Shown piece after piece: positions 36,871-46,024 of a stretch of 64,000 nucleotides of DNA. The stretch comes from Nitrospira defluvii. Lineage in GTDB: Bacteria > Nitrospirota > Nitrospiria > Nitrospirales > Nitrospiraceae. Position 1 is the stretch's first letter. Each line of letters starts with the position of its first letter. The DNA is taken from positions 930,001 to 994,000 of the forward strand of contig FP929003.1 of NCBI GenBank assembly GCA_000196815.1, written 5' to 3'. The notes below the pieces were generated by a model. That model saw only the letters and a list, made by a program, of their open reading frames with translations. It was not told where the DNA came from and did not search any database. The translations under genes were made by a program, and so were the position numbers.

Positions 36871-38676
36871 ATGCCGAAACAAGAATTACTCGGCGAGGTG
36901 AAGAAGCTCATCAATCTCGGCAAGGAGAAGGGCTTTCTCACCTACGACGATCTCAACAGCACGTTGCCGGCCGATGTGGTGTCATCGGACCAGTTCAGCA
37001 CGATCATGACGATGTTCGGTGAAATGGACATTGAGATTGTGGAGTCTGCTGAGACCGAGCGGGCCCCGAAGGCTGCGGAAGGCGAAGAGGCCATCGAGGA
37101 GAGCGAAGAATCCGAGGCGTCCGAGGACAACGAAAAAGAGATCGACCTGACACCTGGGGCCCTCAGCCGAACCGACGATCCTGTCAGGCTCTACCTGAAG
37201 GAGATGGGAAGCGTCGCGCTGCTGAGCCGCGAGGGTGAAATCGAGATTGCCAAGCGGATCGAAGAGGGCAAGAAAGATATCGCCACGGTCGTCTACGGCC
37301 TGCCGATGACCCTGGAGTTCGTGCTCAATCTGCGGGATCAGCTGAAGAACGGCAAGATCGATGTGCGGGAGATCGTGCCGGTGGTCGAGACGGAAGAAGA
37401 CTTTGAAGAAGAAGCCGTCGAGAAGGACTATGAAGAGCTGCGGGTCAAAACGCTGGATTCTCTCAATGCGGTCCGTAAGGTCTCGGCCTCGCTGAAAGAC
37501 TTGTACGACAAGGCCCGCCATGTGGGCGCCGACCCTGAGAAGCAGAAGAAACTGCGCAAGCAGATCGATACGGTGCGCGGCCAGGTCGTCGACAAGATGG
37601 AGTCGGTGAATCTGCACGGCGTGTTGAAAGACCGGATGACGCAGCGGGTCCGTGACCTCAATCTGTTGTTTCGCCAAGCCGAGCGCGAAGTTACGAGCTG
37701 CCAACGTCGTCTGGGTGTCGGCGGTGAAGCCGGTGCGGAGCTCTTGCGGCGGTTGTGCCGGACACACAAGGATCTTCTGGCGGTCAAACGGCGGACCAGC
37801 CTTTCCGAAGAGGTGCTGCAGGATATCAAGAAGCACTATCAGGCGGCCAAGGGCCGGATTCGCCAGCTTGAGACGGAAGAGGCCTTGATTTCTGCGGAAG
37901 AAATTAAGGACGCGGTCAAGCACCTTGATGTGGCCGAAGAAAAGGTCAAGCGAGGAAAGGCGGAGCTTGTCGAAGCCAACCTGCGGTTGGTTGTGAGTAT
38001 CGCCAAGAAGTACACGAACCGGGGCCTGCAGTTCCTGGATTTGATTCAAGAGGGCAATATCGGCCTCATGAAGGCGGTCGACAAGTTCGAGTACAAGCGC
38101 GGGTACAAATTCAGCACGTACGCCACCTGGTGGATCCGGCAGGCGATTACTCGGGCGATTGCCGACCAGGCCCGGACCATCCGCATCCCGGTCCACATGA
38201 TCGAAACGATCAACAAGCTGATCCGGACCTCGCGCCATCTGGTGCAGAAGCTCGGTCGCGAACCGACCCCGGAGGAGATCGCCGAGCGCATGGACTTGCC
38301 GCTCGACAAGGTGCGAAAAATTTTGAAAATCGCGCGCGAACCGATTTCTCTCGAAACCCCGATCGGCGAGGAAGAAGACAGTCACTTGGGGGACTTTATC
38401 GAGGACAAGAAAGCCGTCTCGCCGCTGGAAGCCGCGATCCGGTATGACTTGCAGCGCCAGATCAACGGCGCGCTGGAAACCCTCACCCCTCGAGAGGAAA
38501 AGGTCTTGCGCAAACGGTTCGGGATCGGCGAGGCCACAGATCATACTCTTGAGGAAGTGGGGCAGGACTTTGAAGTGACACGTGAGCGCATCCGGCAGAT
38601 CGAAGCGAAAGCGTTGCGCAAGCTTCGACACCCGAGTCGCAGCAAGAAGTTGCGCAGCTTTGTGGAGAGCCTCTAG
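36871..38676 (+). CDS. rpoD: RNA polymerase primary sigma factor RpoD
   Basis: Housekeeping sigma-70 that directs RNA polymerase to -35/-10 promoters. The 601-residue product has region 1.1 ([29 protein letters not shown]), an acidic stretch, region 1.2 ([21 protein letters not shown]), and a long non-conserved insert (about 135-340). Region 2 has [37 protein letters not shown] and [10 protein letters not shown], region 3 follows, and region 4 has [27 protein letters not shown]. The ATG at 36871 follows GAAGGAGTAGGT. It is translated directly after dnaG. The consensus-like promoters found here fit its specificity. Confidence 0.98.
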   Translation: MPKQELLGEVKKLINLGKEKGFLTYDDLNSTLPADVVSSDQFSTIMTMFGEMDIEIVESAETERAPKAAEGEEAIEESEESEASEDNEKEIDLTPGALSRTDDPVRLYLKEMGSVALLSREGEIEIAKRIEEGKKDIATVVYGLPMTLEFVLNLRDQLKNGKIDVREIVPVVETEEDFEEEAVEKDYEELRVKTLDSLNAVRKVSASLKDLYDKARHVGADPEKQKKLRKQIDTVRGQVVDKMESVNLHGVLKDRMTQRVRDLNLLFRQAEREVTSCQRRLGVGGEAGAELLRRLCRTHKDLLAVKRRTSLSEEVLQDIKKHYQAAKGRIRQLETEEALISAEEIKDAVKHLDVAEEKVKRGKAELVEANLRLVVSIAKKYTNRGLQFLDLIQEGNIGLMKAVDKFEYKRGYKFSTYATWWIRQAITRAIADQARTIRIPVHMIETINKLIRTSRHLVQKLGREPTPEEIAERMDLPLDKVRKILKIAREPISLETPIGEEEDSHLGDFIEDKKAVSPLEAAIRYDLQRQINGALETLTPREEKVLRKRFGIGEATDHTLEEVGQDFEVTRERIRQIEAKALRKLRHPSRSKKLRSFVESL

Positions 38677-38694
38677 TCGCGCTGCCCGGCTGGT

Positions 38695-38723
38695 TTGACT
38701 CTGCCTGATCGGCAGCCTAGAAT
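38695..38723 (+). promoter_or_regulatory. Sigma-70-type promoter upstream of tRNA(CAT)
   Basis: TTGACT (38695-38700), a 17-base spacer and TAGAAT (38718-38723) directly after rpoD. The tRNA begins about 100 bases later; a 9-bp hairpin at 38777-38797 lies between and has no T-run. Confidence 0.62.
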
Positions 38724-38829
38724 CGAGCCCGCTCGAATCAGGTGCCGGCGGCGTGTGTATGCCTGATGACCGGCCGGCATGAGGGATGCCCTCATGCAAT
38801 CTGTGTCCAGGCGACTGGCTCGTAGGGCT

Positions 38830-38906
38830 GGGCCCATAGCTCAGGTGGTTAGAGCGGCTGACTCATAATCAGCTGGTCCTAGGTTCAAGTCCTAGTGGGC
38901 CCACCA
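38830..38906 (+). tRNA. tRNA with CAT anticodon, probably tRNA-Ile2 (alternative: elongator Met)
   Basis: A 77-base cloverleaf with acceptor GGGCCCA/TGGGCCC, D-arm GCTC/GAGC, anticodon stem GCTGA/TCAGC around CTCATAA, T-arm CTAGG-TTCAAGT-CCTAG, and encoded CCA. The anticodon CAT is shared by Met and lysidine-modified Ile2 tRNAs. C4:G69 and C5:G68 in the acceptor stem, known recognition pairs for the lysidine synthase TilS, favour Ile2. It is not an initiator, because the first acceptor pair is a normal G:C and the anticodon stem lacks the three G:C pairs. Confidence 0.9.
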
Positions 38907-38983
38907 ACCTGAGTGCCTCACGATGAATTCCGTGCGAACGGTGTCCGGTCGACATCGGTATCGCATAACCCACAAGGAGCCCG

Positions 38984-39760
38984 TTGAACCTACAGCTTTC
39001 CCCCCTCATTGAATTGCAGAAGCTCGATCTTCGAATCGCCGATCTCAAGGAGCAGCGGCGGAAAATCCCTGAGCGGCTTGAGGAAAATGAGGCGCCGCTT
39101 CGCGAGGCGAAGCGGTTGTTTCAGGAGGCGTCCGCGTCCGTCGAGTCGCTCGTGAAGGATCGCCGGGGGCACGAGAAGGATCTCGAGGCGCACGAAGACC
39201 GTATCGGTAAGATGAAGGACCGCGCCGCCCAGTTAAAAACGAACCAGGAATATCAGGCGCACCTTTTCGAGGTGGAACTTGCCAACAAGAAGAGGGGCGA
39301 AATTGAGGAGAAAATTCTGCTGGCCATGGAGCAGATCGAGCAGACGCAGCGAACCATTGTCGAGGTGCAGGCAAAGCTGAAGGAATCCGAAGCCCTCTTC
39401 GTCAAAGAGAAGGCAAAGTTGGACGAGAAGGATCAGGTGCTTGCAAGCGAGCTGGCAGAATTAGAGGTCAAGCAGAAGCAGCTCTCGGGACAAGTCGACA
39501 AATCACTCCTGGCTCGATACAACAAGCTCAAAACCACGAGGAAAGAGCAGGCGCTGGCTCTGATCAAGGACGGCATTTGCGTAGGGTGCCGTCTCCAATT
39601 GCCGCCGCAGCTGGTCTCTCAGGTTAAGCGCGGGGACGATGTCCATACCTGCCCCTATTGCTATCGGATGCTGTATTGGGAAGGTGATCCGGCCACTGAG
39701 GTGAAGGGGGCCGTGGAGCACGATCAGGCCAAGAACCTGGAAGTCGGTGAATCCTTCTAG
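38984..39760 (+). CDS. Zinc-ribbon coiled-coil protein (DUF164/C4-type)
   Basis: A 258-residue cytosolic protein with a long antiparallel coiled coil (about 5-185, rich in Glu, Lys, Arg and Leu) and a C-terminal C4 zinc ribbon (CVGCRLQLPPQ, then CPYCYRMLYW). This architecture is the DUF164 family, found next to RNase H-like genes or NIF3 genes in many bacteria and thought to bind nucleic acid or act as an adaptor; its role is not established. The TTG at 38984 was chosen because AAGGAG lies upstream and the conserved LSPLIELQKLDLRI follows at once. Its end overlaps the convergent RNase HIII-like gene by four bases. Confidence 0.9.
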   Translation: MNLQLSPLIELQKLDLRIADLKEQRRKIPERLEENEAPLREAKRLFQEASASVESLVKDRRGHEKDLEAHEDRIGKMKDRAAQLKTNQEYQAHLFEVELANKKRGEIEEKILLAMEQIEQTQRTIVEVQAKLKESEALFVKEKAKLDEKDQVLASELAELEVKQKQLSGQVDKSLLARYNKLKTTRKEQALALIKDGICVGCRLQLPPQLVSQVKRGDDVHTCPYCYRMLYWEGDPATEVKGAVEHDQAKNLEVGESF

Positions 39761-40416
39761 GCTTCTCCCAAGACCTGCTTCGTTGTCTTGAAGTGCAGCT
39801 TGGCGACGCTCCCCAACCGGTCACGTCCATATTTCTTGACCACCATTCGCCCGGCCAGTTCCACGGCAGCCGACGCGCCCTTGGGCAGCGTGGTGCTCAG
39901 TTCTTGAGAGAGTCGATCGAGACGCTGAAGAAAATCCGCCCGAGCCAGGATTGAGGCCGCTGCCACAGCCAGGTCGGATTCCGCTTTCGTACGTTGAACC
40001 AGCCGGATCTGTTTTCCCTTTTCTTGCAGTGCATTCAAGATCAATCGCTCGTCCCCGAACTGGTCCGCGATGGCCAGGTCACAGTCGACTTGCTGGAGCA
40101 GATTTTCAAGCGCACGGGCATGTCCCCAGGCCAGGAGGCGATTCAAATTTTTGATCTTGGCATAGAGCTCGTTGTATCGCTGCGGCCCGATGGCCACGAG
40201 ACTATGGGGGCAGAGCAGGCGGATGTCTGGCGCCATCTCAAGGATTCGCCCATCGGAGATTTTCTTGCTGTCCCGGACTTGCATCAGGGCAAGGTCTTGC
40301 TCCAGTGCCGGCGTGACGAACACCGCGGCGATGACCAGCGGACCGAAGTAGTCCCCCTTGCCTGACTCGTCGATTCCGATGCGATTGAGCGATGAGAGGT
40401 TGGTGGCGGCAGGCAC
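39757..40416 (-). CDS. rnhC: Ribonuclease HIII-like protein without N-terminal domain
   Basis: Removes RNA from RNA/DNA hybrids. The 219-residue product has IGIDESGKGDYFGPLVIAAV, the HIII-type signature (HII has DEAGRG). LLAWGHARALENLL, then AIADQFGDE and KAESDLAVAAASILARADFL, complete the DEDE catalytic set. Typical RNase HIII is about 300 residues and begins with a substrate-binding TBP-like domain; that domain is absent here, leaving only the catalytic part. The start is a GTG with GGGAG upstream. It could be classed as HII by length, but the motif is of HIII type. Confidence 0.88.
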   Translation of the reverse strand: MPAATNLSSLNRIGIDESGKGDYFGPLVIAAVFVTPALEQDLALMQVRDSKKISDGRILEMAPDIRLLCPHSLVAIGPQRYNELYAKIKNLNRLLAWGHARALENLLQQVDCDLAIADQFGDERLILNALQEKGKQIRLVQRTKAESDLAVAAASILARADFLQRLDRLSQELSTTLPKGASAAVELAGRMVVKKYGRDRLGSVAKLHFKTTKQVLGEA

Positions 40417-40500
40417 TCGGTGAAACTCCCATGTAGCAACTGGCCGGGCGGCGCGGTAATCTAACAGAGCTCACCGGACTGGTCAATTTGCGGAGGTGCG

Positions 40501-41391
40501 ATGGAGGGTCAACGGAAGATGGTCAGGATACGGACGTTCATGATGCGATCGAACATGCTGTGCCTGGCAGGGGCTGTGCTCGGGATGCTGGTGACCACAG
40601 GTTGCCAGACCAACCCTTACACTGGGCGCTGGCAGTTGATGATGATGCCGATGTCTCAGGAAACGCAGATGGGCGTCCAGGCCTATGCCGAGGTGAAGAA
40701 TGATCCGAAGATGAAGCAGTCGACCGATCCGCGGGAGATTGAACCGGTCAAGCGAGTAGCCGCGCGTGTGATCGAGGCCGCCAAGCGGTCCAAGTACAGT
40801 GAGATGGCGAATCAATTCGAGTGGGAAGTGACCGTCATCAAGGATGACAAGACGATGAACGCATTTGCGTTGCCGGGCGGAAAGATCGCCGTCTACACCG
40901 GTATTTTTCCGGTGGCCAGGACCGAGGCCGGACTTGCGGCCGTGATGGGCCATGAGGTCGTGCATGCGTTGGCACGGCATGGTGGTGAACGGATGAGTCA
41001 AAATACCTTGGCGCAGACGACGCTGCAGGCAATTGGAATCGCGCTGGGCGTCAGCGGCGCCAATCCGGTGGTCTCGCAAGGAGCGATGGCGGCATTGGGT
41101 GTCGGTGCACAAGTCGGGGTGTTGCTTCCATTCAGCCGGAAACATGAGTCCGAGGCCGACTATGTCGGCGTGTTGCTCGCGGCAGATGCCGGATATGACC
41201 CACGGGAATCGATTCAGCTTTGGACGCGAATGGGCGAACTCTCCGGCGGCAAATCGGCGTCTGAATTCATGTCGACCCACCCCAGCCACGAGACTAGAAT
41301 CGAGCAGCTGGAGGAATGGATGGCGGAGGCCATGCCGATTTATCAGTCGAAGCCACCTGCACCGAATAGCGAGTTGCCTCAATTGCACTGA
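40501..41391 (+). CDS. M48 family zinc metalloprotease, lipoprotein
   Basis: Periplasmic metalloprotease related to BepA/LoiP, likely involved in outer-membrane quality control. The 296-residue product has a hydrophobic N-terminus and lipobox VTTGC near residue 35. VIKDDKTMNAFALPGGKIAVYTG follows, then the zinc motif HEVVH with its helix (about 151-155), the third ligand Glu in ESEADYVGV, and the C-terminal STHPSHETRIEQL. Downstream in-frame ATGs (for example at 40519 and 40540) would give a shorter, more usual signal peptide. No TPR domain is present, unlike BepA. Confidence 0.93.
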   Translation: MEGQRKMVRIRTFMMRSNMLCLAGAVLGMLVTTGCQTNPYTGRWQLMMMPMSQETQMGVQAYAEVKNDPKMKQSTDPREIEPVKRVAARVIEAAKRSKYSEMANQFEWEVTVIKDDKTMNAFALPGGKIAVYTGIFPVARTEAGLAAVMGHEVVHALARHGGERMSQNTLAQTTLQAIGIALGVSGANPVVSQGAMAALGVGAQVGVLLPFSRKHESEADYVGVLLAADAGYDPRESIQLWTRMGELSGGKSASEFMSTHPSHETRIEQLEEWMAEAMPIYQSKPPAPNSELPQLH

Positions 41392-41403
41392 TCGAGTGAT
41401 TGG

Positions 41404-41433
41404 AAGGGGCCTACGCGTCGGGGTAGGCCCCTT
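41404..41433. terminator. Hairpin between convergent M48 and porin genes
   Basis: An 11-bp perfect stem (41404-41414 with 41423-41433) with an 8-base loop, 12 bases past the protease stop and just before the porin stop on the other strand. The position suits a shared terminator, but neither side has a T-run. Confidence 0.5.
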
Positions 41434-41438
41434 CCCGG

Positions 41439-42911
41439 CTAAAAGTATGTTGCGGCAGAGAGGACCAGCGCATTGTCGTGAATGCGTTGATTCGTGTTCG
41501 GATTGAATGCCCGTGTCCCGAATTGATAGGAGACTTTGAATACGGTGTCCTCAATAGGGCGGAAGTTCAATCCAAGGCTGAGCTGCTCAAGGTCACCGAA
41601 TCCCCCTGCTGCATCTCGATTCGTGTTGATCTTGTCCCACCGGACTACTGCGGTCATTGTGGATCCTTCCGAAAAGCGTTGAGGCAGCCAGTGCCGTAAG
41701 ACTTCCGGCATAAAATGATAGTTCCCCTGAATGTAGTAACCGTTCATTCGCTGCGGGCGCAGGCGTCCGGTATCAGGATCGATGGCAGGGGTACCGTCCA
41801 GATTGCGGGAATTATTCTTCATGTAAGCCCAGGCGGCTTCACCGATCAATTCGAACGGGCCTCGTTGGAGAGTCCAGTCCAGGACCACGATTGAAAGGGA
41901 TCGTTTGCTTTCCGGATCATAGGTGCCGTGATAGCCCGACCCCGCAATTTCGACCCCCAAAACAGGGCTGTAGGCCACCCGTCCCACGACAGCTTTTCCT
42001 CGGTTGTTGTCGAATCCATCGTCGGTTAAAGACTTGCGCTGACGAGAATTCTTGAGGCCACTCGCCTCACCGATTCTGGCGGTCCCATCGGGCTGATATC
42101 CGTTGGGTCCCTGGGTCACATAGAATTCATAGTCCATCTTGGCCTGGCGTCCCGGGTAGAAGGTTCCGTAGAAGCCGGCACCCGCTTCAGATAATGTGGT
42201 GGGAATGATGTACTGGTTGACCAGTGGACGGTCGGTCAGGTCGTTTAAGGGGGAATCGTGGAGGAGATTAAATTTGCCGACCGGTAGAAGGATAATACCT
42301 GCTCGAAGGTTGACCGGCTCGCTGAACAGGTAGTCGACGTGAGCGAACTCCAGGCTGACCTCCGTCTCGGTCCCTTCACGGATGCCGTGCTCGATTTCGA
42401 GTTCGGATGCGAATTTCACATGCTCCGTGATGTCGGCGTAAATAAACGGGACGAATCGCTGTTGATCGAAAGAGCTATTCGTCGAACCGATGCCGGGGTG
42501 GCTTCCGGGTGATCCGGCGCCATTGTCGATGACATCTTTTCTATGGTTTCGATATTGGAGGTCAAAGTAGCCACCGACAAAGGCCTTCGGGGCCGAGACG
42601 AACGGCTTGGCATAAATCATGGTGCCCGAACCGCCGGTGCTGAAAGAAAGAGGCGCCTGCTTGGGGCGACGCAAATCCTTTCCAATATCCGGGAGGGCTG
42701 TCCCCCCGGATGTGGGCGATGACTCAGCCCCCTCGGTCGCGGGTGACGCAGTTCCCTGTGGCTGGCGATGTTCCTGCTCGATGTCGCGCAGTTTTTGCTC
42801 CAGCTTTCGTATGCGTTCTTCGAACTCCATATCGTCGGCCATAGCCGGGGTCGCGATCGCCGAACAAAGACACAATATCCAGAGAAACGGCTGAGCCCTC
42901 CTCATCATCAT
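41439..42911 (-). CDS. Outer-membrane porin (OprO/OprP-like beta-barrel)
   Basis: A 490-residue outer-membrane channel protein. It starts with a signal peptide ending ATPAMA, followed by a short coiled coil (MEFEERIRKLEQKLRDIEQEHRQ) that would form a periplasmic trimer stem. After a Ser/Thr/Pro-rich linker comes a beta-barrel of about 380 residues with alternating strands (FVGGYFDLQYRN, FVPFIYADI, VRAGIILLPVG) and a C-terminal Phe (LSAATYF), as required for barrel assembly. It resembles phosphate-selective or related porins by pattern; selectivity is unknown. AGGAG lies upstream of the ATG. It is monocistronic. Confidence 0.88.
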   Translation of the reverse strand: MMMRRAQPFLWILCLCSAIATPAMADDMEFEERIRKLEQKLRDIEQEHRQPQGTASPATEGAESSPTSGGTALPDIGKDLRRPKQAPLSFSTGGSGTMIYAKPFVSAPKAFVGGYFDLQYRNHRKDVIDNGAGSPGSHPGIGSTNSSFDQQRFVPFIYADITEHVKFASELEIEHGIREGTETEVSLEFAHVDYLFSEPVNLRAGIILLPVGKFNLLHDSPLNDLTDRPLVNQYIIPTTLSEAGAGFYGTFYPGRQAKMDYEFYVTQGPNGYQPDGTARIGEASGLKNSRQRKSLTDDGFDNNRGKAVVGRVAYSPVLGVEIAGSGYHGTYDPESKRSLSIVVLDWTLQRGPFELIGEAAWAYMKNNSRNLDGTPAIDPDTGRLRPQRMNGYYIQGNYHFMPEVLRHWLPQRFSEGSTMTAVVRWDKINTNRDAAGGFGDLEQLSLGLNFRPIEDTVFKVSYQFGTRAFNPNTNQRIHDNALVLSAATYF

Positions 42912-43244
42912 TCTCCTAGGTCAAAATGTGAATGGAATGGTGTGACTCGGGACTCTAGTGGTCTCTGGTCTGGACACGTGTGGAGCAAGTGGTCTGCGAG
43001 TGGCGCACCTCCTGTAGTGAGAGTCTTCGGGCAAGGCCCGCGGAGTCGTTGGTGCAATGCAAGAATCGAGCAGGTTCGTTTCTCGGCGACATGGTCGGAT
43101 CTGTCAGGCTTGGCGCGATGTCGACCGACGACGGAGAGGAGCAGGTGTTGCTAAGTGTTGGAGCAGAACATGATGGTGCGATTCTGATCGGTGCGCATTG
43201 TGCGATATCGCCCGCGATGGAGGGTGGATGATCCTGACGCTATC
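42912..43244. other. Intergenic region between porin and rnpB
   Basis: About 330 bases with no supported gene. No clear porin promoter was found on -. The right end runs into the rnpB promoter at 43245. Several small inverted repeats (for example GGGCAAGGCCC) are present without clear function. Confidence 0.5.
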
Positions 43245-43273
43245 TTGAAACAGGCGTGCTTCGACCGTATACT
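43245..43273 (+). promoter_or_regulatory. Sigma-70-type promoter for rnpB
   Basis: TTGAAA (43245-43250), a 17-base spacer and TATACT (43268-43273). The predicted start, 43280, coincides with the first base of the RNA's P1 stem. Confidence 0.82.
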
Positions 43274-43279
43274 TTCATT

Positions 43280-43714
43280 GCGCGCTGGGGGGACACGGGT
43301 GCTCGCCCGTTGAGCTTGCTCGACGGGAGGAAAGTCCGGACTCCAAGGGCAAGGACGCTGGATAACGTCCAGGCGGAGCGATCCGACACCAGCACCACAG
43401 AGAACAAACCGCCGATGGCCGGTACGGGAGACTTCGGTCGAGTGCGCCGGCTCAGGTAAGGGTGAAACGGTGGGGTAAGAGCCCACCGCGGTGATGGCGA
43501 CATCAACGGCACGGTAAGCGTCGTCCGGAGCAAGACCAAATAGGGGAACGCCTGTGGGCTCGCGAGAGCTCGGCAGAAAGGCCGGCCCGGCCGAGGTTCC
43601 CGGGTAGGTTGCTTGAGGCTCGAGGTAACTCGAGTCCCAGAGAAATGATCACCCCCGCGTGAGCGCAAGTTTCACGCGGGACAGAATCCGGCTTATAGGG
43701 TTTCTCCAACGCGC
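43280..43714 (+). ncRNA. rnpB: RNase P RNA (bacterial class A)
   Basis: Catalytic RNA that removes 5' leaders from pre-tRNAs. The core is clear: GAGGAAAGTCCGGACTCC near 43328, ACAGAGAACAAACCGCC, GGTAAGGGTGAAACGGTG, GGTAAGAGCCCACCGC and the 3' CCCAGAGAAATGATC plus GACAGAATCCGGCTTATAG. The ends pair as P1 (GCGCGCTGG at 43280 with CCAACGCGC ending at 43714), giving about 435 nucleotides. The 3' end is followed by six T residues, which could serve as terminator. The last 66 bases lie opposite the C-terminal codons of the glutaredoxin-like gene. Confidence 0.96.
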
Positions 43715-43954
43715 TTTTTTAATCGCTTCGCGCAGCTCTCCACCGGTCACCTTGCCGGAGAACATTTCCCGATCATTGATCAACAGCACCGGCACGCGGT
43801 CGCTGTATTGCTGGCGGAGGTGTTCGTTACTCTCGATATCGACTGTGATGAGCTCAAAGGGCAGGTCTTGTTGCACCTGCCTGGCCAGCCGAGTGACCAC
43901 CCGGCAAAGGTGGCATTCATGTCGGGACATGATCGTGACGCGTAGGGAATTCAT
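43649..43954 (-). CDS. Glutaredoxin-like thioredoxin-fold protein
   Basis: A 101-residue protein of the small glutaredoxin/DUF836 type. It has the redox motif CHLC (SRHECHLC) after the first strand, VDIESNEHLRQQYSDRVPVLLINDREMFSGKV with the cis-Pro, and an Arg/Lys-rich C-terminal extension. The ATG at 43954 is preferred to a TTG at 43969. The last 22 or so codons (ARWRNPISRILSRV...) are read from the strand opposite the 3' end of rnpB, so this tail may be constrained by the RNA more than by protein function. Partner and substrate are unknown. Confidence 0.8.
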   Translation of the reverse strand: MNSLRVTIMSRHECHLCRVVTRLARQVQQDLPFELITVDIESNEHLRQQYSDRVPVLLINDREMFSGKVTGGELREAIKKARWRNPISRILSRVKLALTRG

Positions 43955-44045
43955 AGGCAACGGGATCAATGGGTCGCGAAACTCCTATACCACGTGACAG
44001 GAGCCGACACCAGTCTGCTCGGCGAAGGGGCGCACTTCGACTCTC

Positions 44046-44075
44046 TTGACCTCGCTTGAGAGCTGGTGATACGAT
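44046..44075 (+). promoter_or_regulatory. Candidate promoter for the ilv operon
   Basis: TTGACC (44046-44051), an 18-base spacer and TACGAT (44070-44075). The start would be near 44082, giving a leader of about 120 bases with no T-box or leader peptide recognised. Confidence 0.55.
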
Positions 44076-44204
44076 CCGCCATCTTACCCGTTGATTTTCC
44101 AGAAAGATTGTATCAATCTGTGTCGCGTGTGTGACGCAGAGAGCCGAGTGTTTCGCAGTTAAGGCATCGTGTCCTTCGTCACGACGTGCGAAGGGGAGGG
44201 TGAT

Positions 44205-45983
44205 ATGAAGTTGACAGGGTCGGAAATCCTGATCGAATGCTTAAAAGCCGAAGGCGTGAAAACGATTTTCGCCTTGCCGGGCGGTGTGGTGTTGAAGATT
44301 TTCGACATGCTGCACCAGCAAAAAGATATCGAAGTTGTCTTGACCCGGCACGAGCAGGGCGCAGGGCATATGGCCGAAGGCTATGCCAAGGCTACCGGCA
44401 AGGCCGGTGTATGTTTGGTGACGTCCGGGCCTGGTATGACGAACGTGATCACGGCTCTGGCCGATGCCTACATGGATTCCGTGCCGTTGGTGTGTATCAG
44501 CGGACAGGTCTCGACGAGTTTAATCGGCAACGACGCCTTTCAGGAAGCCGACAACATCGGCCTCAGCCGGCCTTGCACAAAATATAATTTCCTCGTGAAA
44601 GATGTGAACGACCTGGCGACGACCATTAAGGAAGCGTTCTATATCGCCACGACCGGACGTCCCGGACCGGTCTTAGTGGATATTCCTAAAGACGTGTCCA
44701 TGGCCAAGACAGAGTTCACCTATCCCAGCTCAGTCTCAATCCGCGGATACAATCCGACCTACGAGGGGAATAAGTGGCAGATCAAGCAGGCGGCCGAAGC
44801 CATCATGAAGGCGAAGAAGCCGATTCTGTATGTCGGCGGGGGCGTCGTTTTCTCGCAGGCCTCCAAAGAATTGCTCGAATTGGCCGAGATGACCCAGATT
44901 CCGGTGGACATGACGCTGATGGGGCTTGGGGCGTTCCCTGGGGAGCATCCGCTGTCGTTGGGGATGCTGGGCATGCACGGCACCTATTCTGCCAATATGG
45001 CCGTCCATTACTCCGACTTGGTCATCGCGGTGGGGGCACGCTTCGATGATCGTGTGACGGGGAAGGTGTCGGAGTTCTGCCCCTTCGCGAAGGTCATTCA
45101 CATCGATATCGATCCGACCTCTATCCGGAAGAATATCCACGTCGATATTCCCATCGTGGGCGATTGTAAGGCCGTCTTGCGAGAGTTGAATCAAATTCTC
45201 CGGGCCACCGTGAACGGGAACCAAAAGGATCTGCGTAAGCCCTGGTGGGATCAACTCCGCGAATGGCAGCAGGCGCATCCGTTGGTCTACCAGCAGGAGC
45301 CCGATGGGGCGATTAAACCGCAACATGTCGTCAAGCGGTTGTATGAACTGACGAAGGATCGTGATCCGATCGTGGCGACCGATGTGGGCCAGCACCAGAT
45401 GTGGACGGCGCAGTACTTCAAGCTTGCCCGCCCGAATCGCTGGTTGACCTCAGGCGGTTTGGGCACCATGGGGTTCGGGTTTCCGGCTGCCATGGGGGCG
45501 CAGGCTGCGTTCAGAGATCGATTGGTGCTCTGTGTGGCCGGCGACGGCAGCATCCAGATGAATATGCAGGAAATGGCCGCCGCGGTGGTGTCGAAGCTGC
45601 CGGTGAAGATCATTATTCTGAACAATCGTTTCCACGGCATGGTTCGGCAGTGGCAGGATCTGTTTTACGAAGGGCGGTATGCGTCGAGCTACCTCGACAC
45701 CACGCCGGATTTCGTGAAGCTGGCCGAAGCCTATGGGGCGGTCGGCTTGCGCGCAAGCAAGGTGGAGGATCTGGATGCCGTGTTGAAGGAAGCCATCGCG
45801 ACCGACAAGCCCGTCGTCGTCGATGTGCCGACTTATCCCTATGAGAATTGTTATCCGATGATTCCGGCGGGCGGGTGCAATCACGAAATGATTCTCGAAG
45901 ATCCGCCTGAACTGAAGCGACGAATGGCCGGCGCGCCCAGCACCGGGTCCGACGAAGACAAGGACACGATCTTAACCGCCTAA
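44205..45983 (+). CDS. ilvB: Acetolactate synthase, large (catalytic) subunit
   Basis: Thiamine diphosphate and FAD enzyme that condenses two pyruvates (valine and leucine branch) or pyruvate with 2-oxobutyrate (isoleucine). The 592-residue product has ILIECLKAEGVKTIFALPGG, the catalytic Glu in TRHEQGAGHMAEGYA, GPGMTNVITALADAYMDS, and the TPP motif beginning VAGDGSIQMNMQE with NNRFHGMVRQWQ. The ATG at 44205 was chosen because AGGGGAGGG precedes it and the family start follows. The regulatory subunit gene begins 41 bases after the stop. Confidence 0.97.
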   Translation: MKLTGSEILIECLKAEGVKTIFALPGGVVLKIFDMLHQQKDIEVVLTRHEQGAGHMAEGYAKATGKAGVCLVTSGPGMTNVITALADAYMDSVPLVCISGQVSTSLIGNDAFQEADNIGLSRPCTKYNFLVKDVNDLATTIKEAFYIATTGRPGPVLVDIPKDVSMAKTEFTYPSSVSIRGYNPTYEGNKWQIKQAAEAIMKAKKPILYVGGGVVFSQASKELLELAEMTQIPVDMTLMGLGAFPGEHPLSLGMLGMHGTYSANMAVHYSDLVIAVGARFDDRVTGKVSEFCPFAKVIHIDIDPTSIRKNIHVDIPIVGDCKAVLRELNQILRATVNGNQKDLRKPWWDQLREWQQAHPLVYQQEPDGAIKPQHVVKRLYELTKDRDPIVATDVGQHQMWTAQYFKLARPNRWLTSGGLGTMGFGFPAAMGAQAAFRDRLVLCVAGDGSIQMNMQEMAAAVVSKLPVKIIILNNRFHGMVRQWQDLFYEGRYASSYLDTTPDFVKLAEAYGAVGLRASKVEDLDAVLKEAIATDKPVVVDVPTYPYENCYPMIPAGGCNHEMILEDPPELKRRMAGAPSTGSDEDKDTILTA

Positions 45984-46024
45984 ATCACGCTGTCAGCCGA
46001 CAGCTATCAGGATAGAGTTTTCCG

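Noticed and set aside
36982-38799. 605-codon open frame on - opposite rpoD
   Set aside because: It is a mirror of the rpoD coding frame caused by GC-rich codon use; it shows no family motifs and rpoD is certain.
43256-43459. Open frames inside the RNase P RNA gene
   Set aside because: The RNA core motifs are unmistakable and the frames carry no protein features.
44082-44204. Possible T-box or leader peptide in front of ilvB
   Set aside because: No T-box core, no run of Leu/Val/Ile codons with a ribosome site, and no terminator hairpin with a T-run was found.
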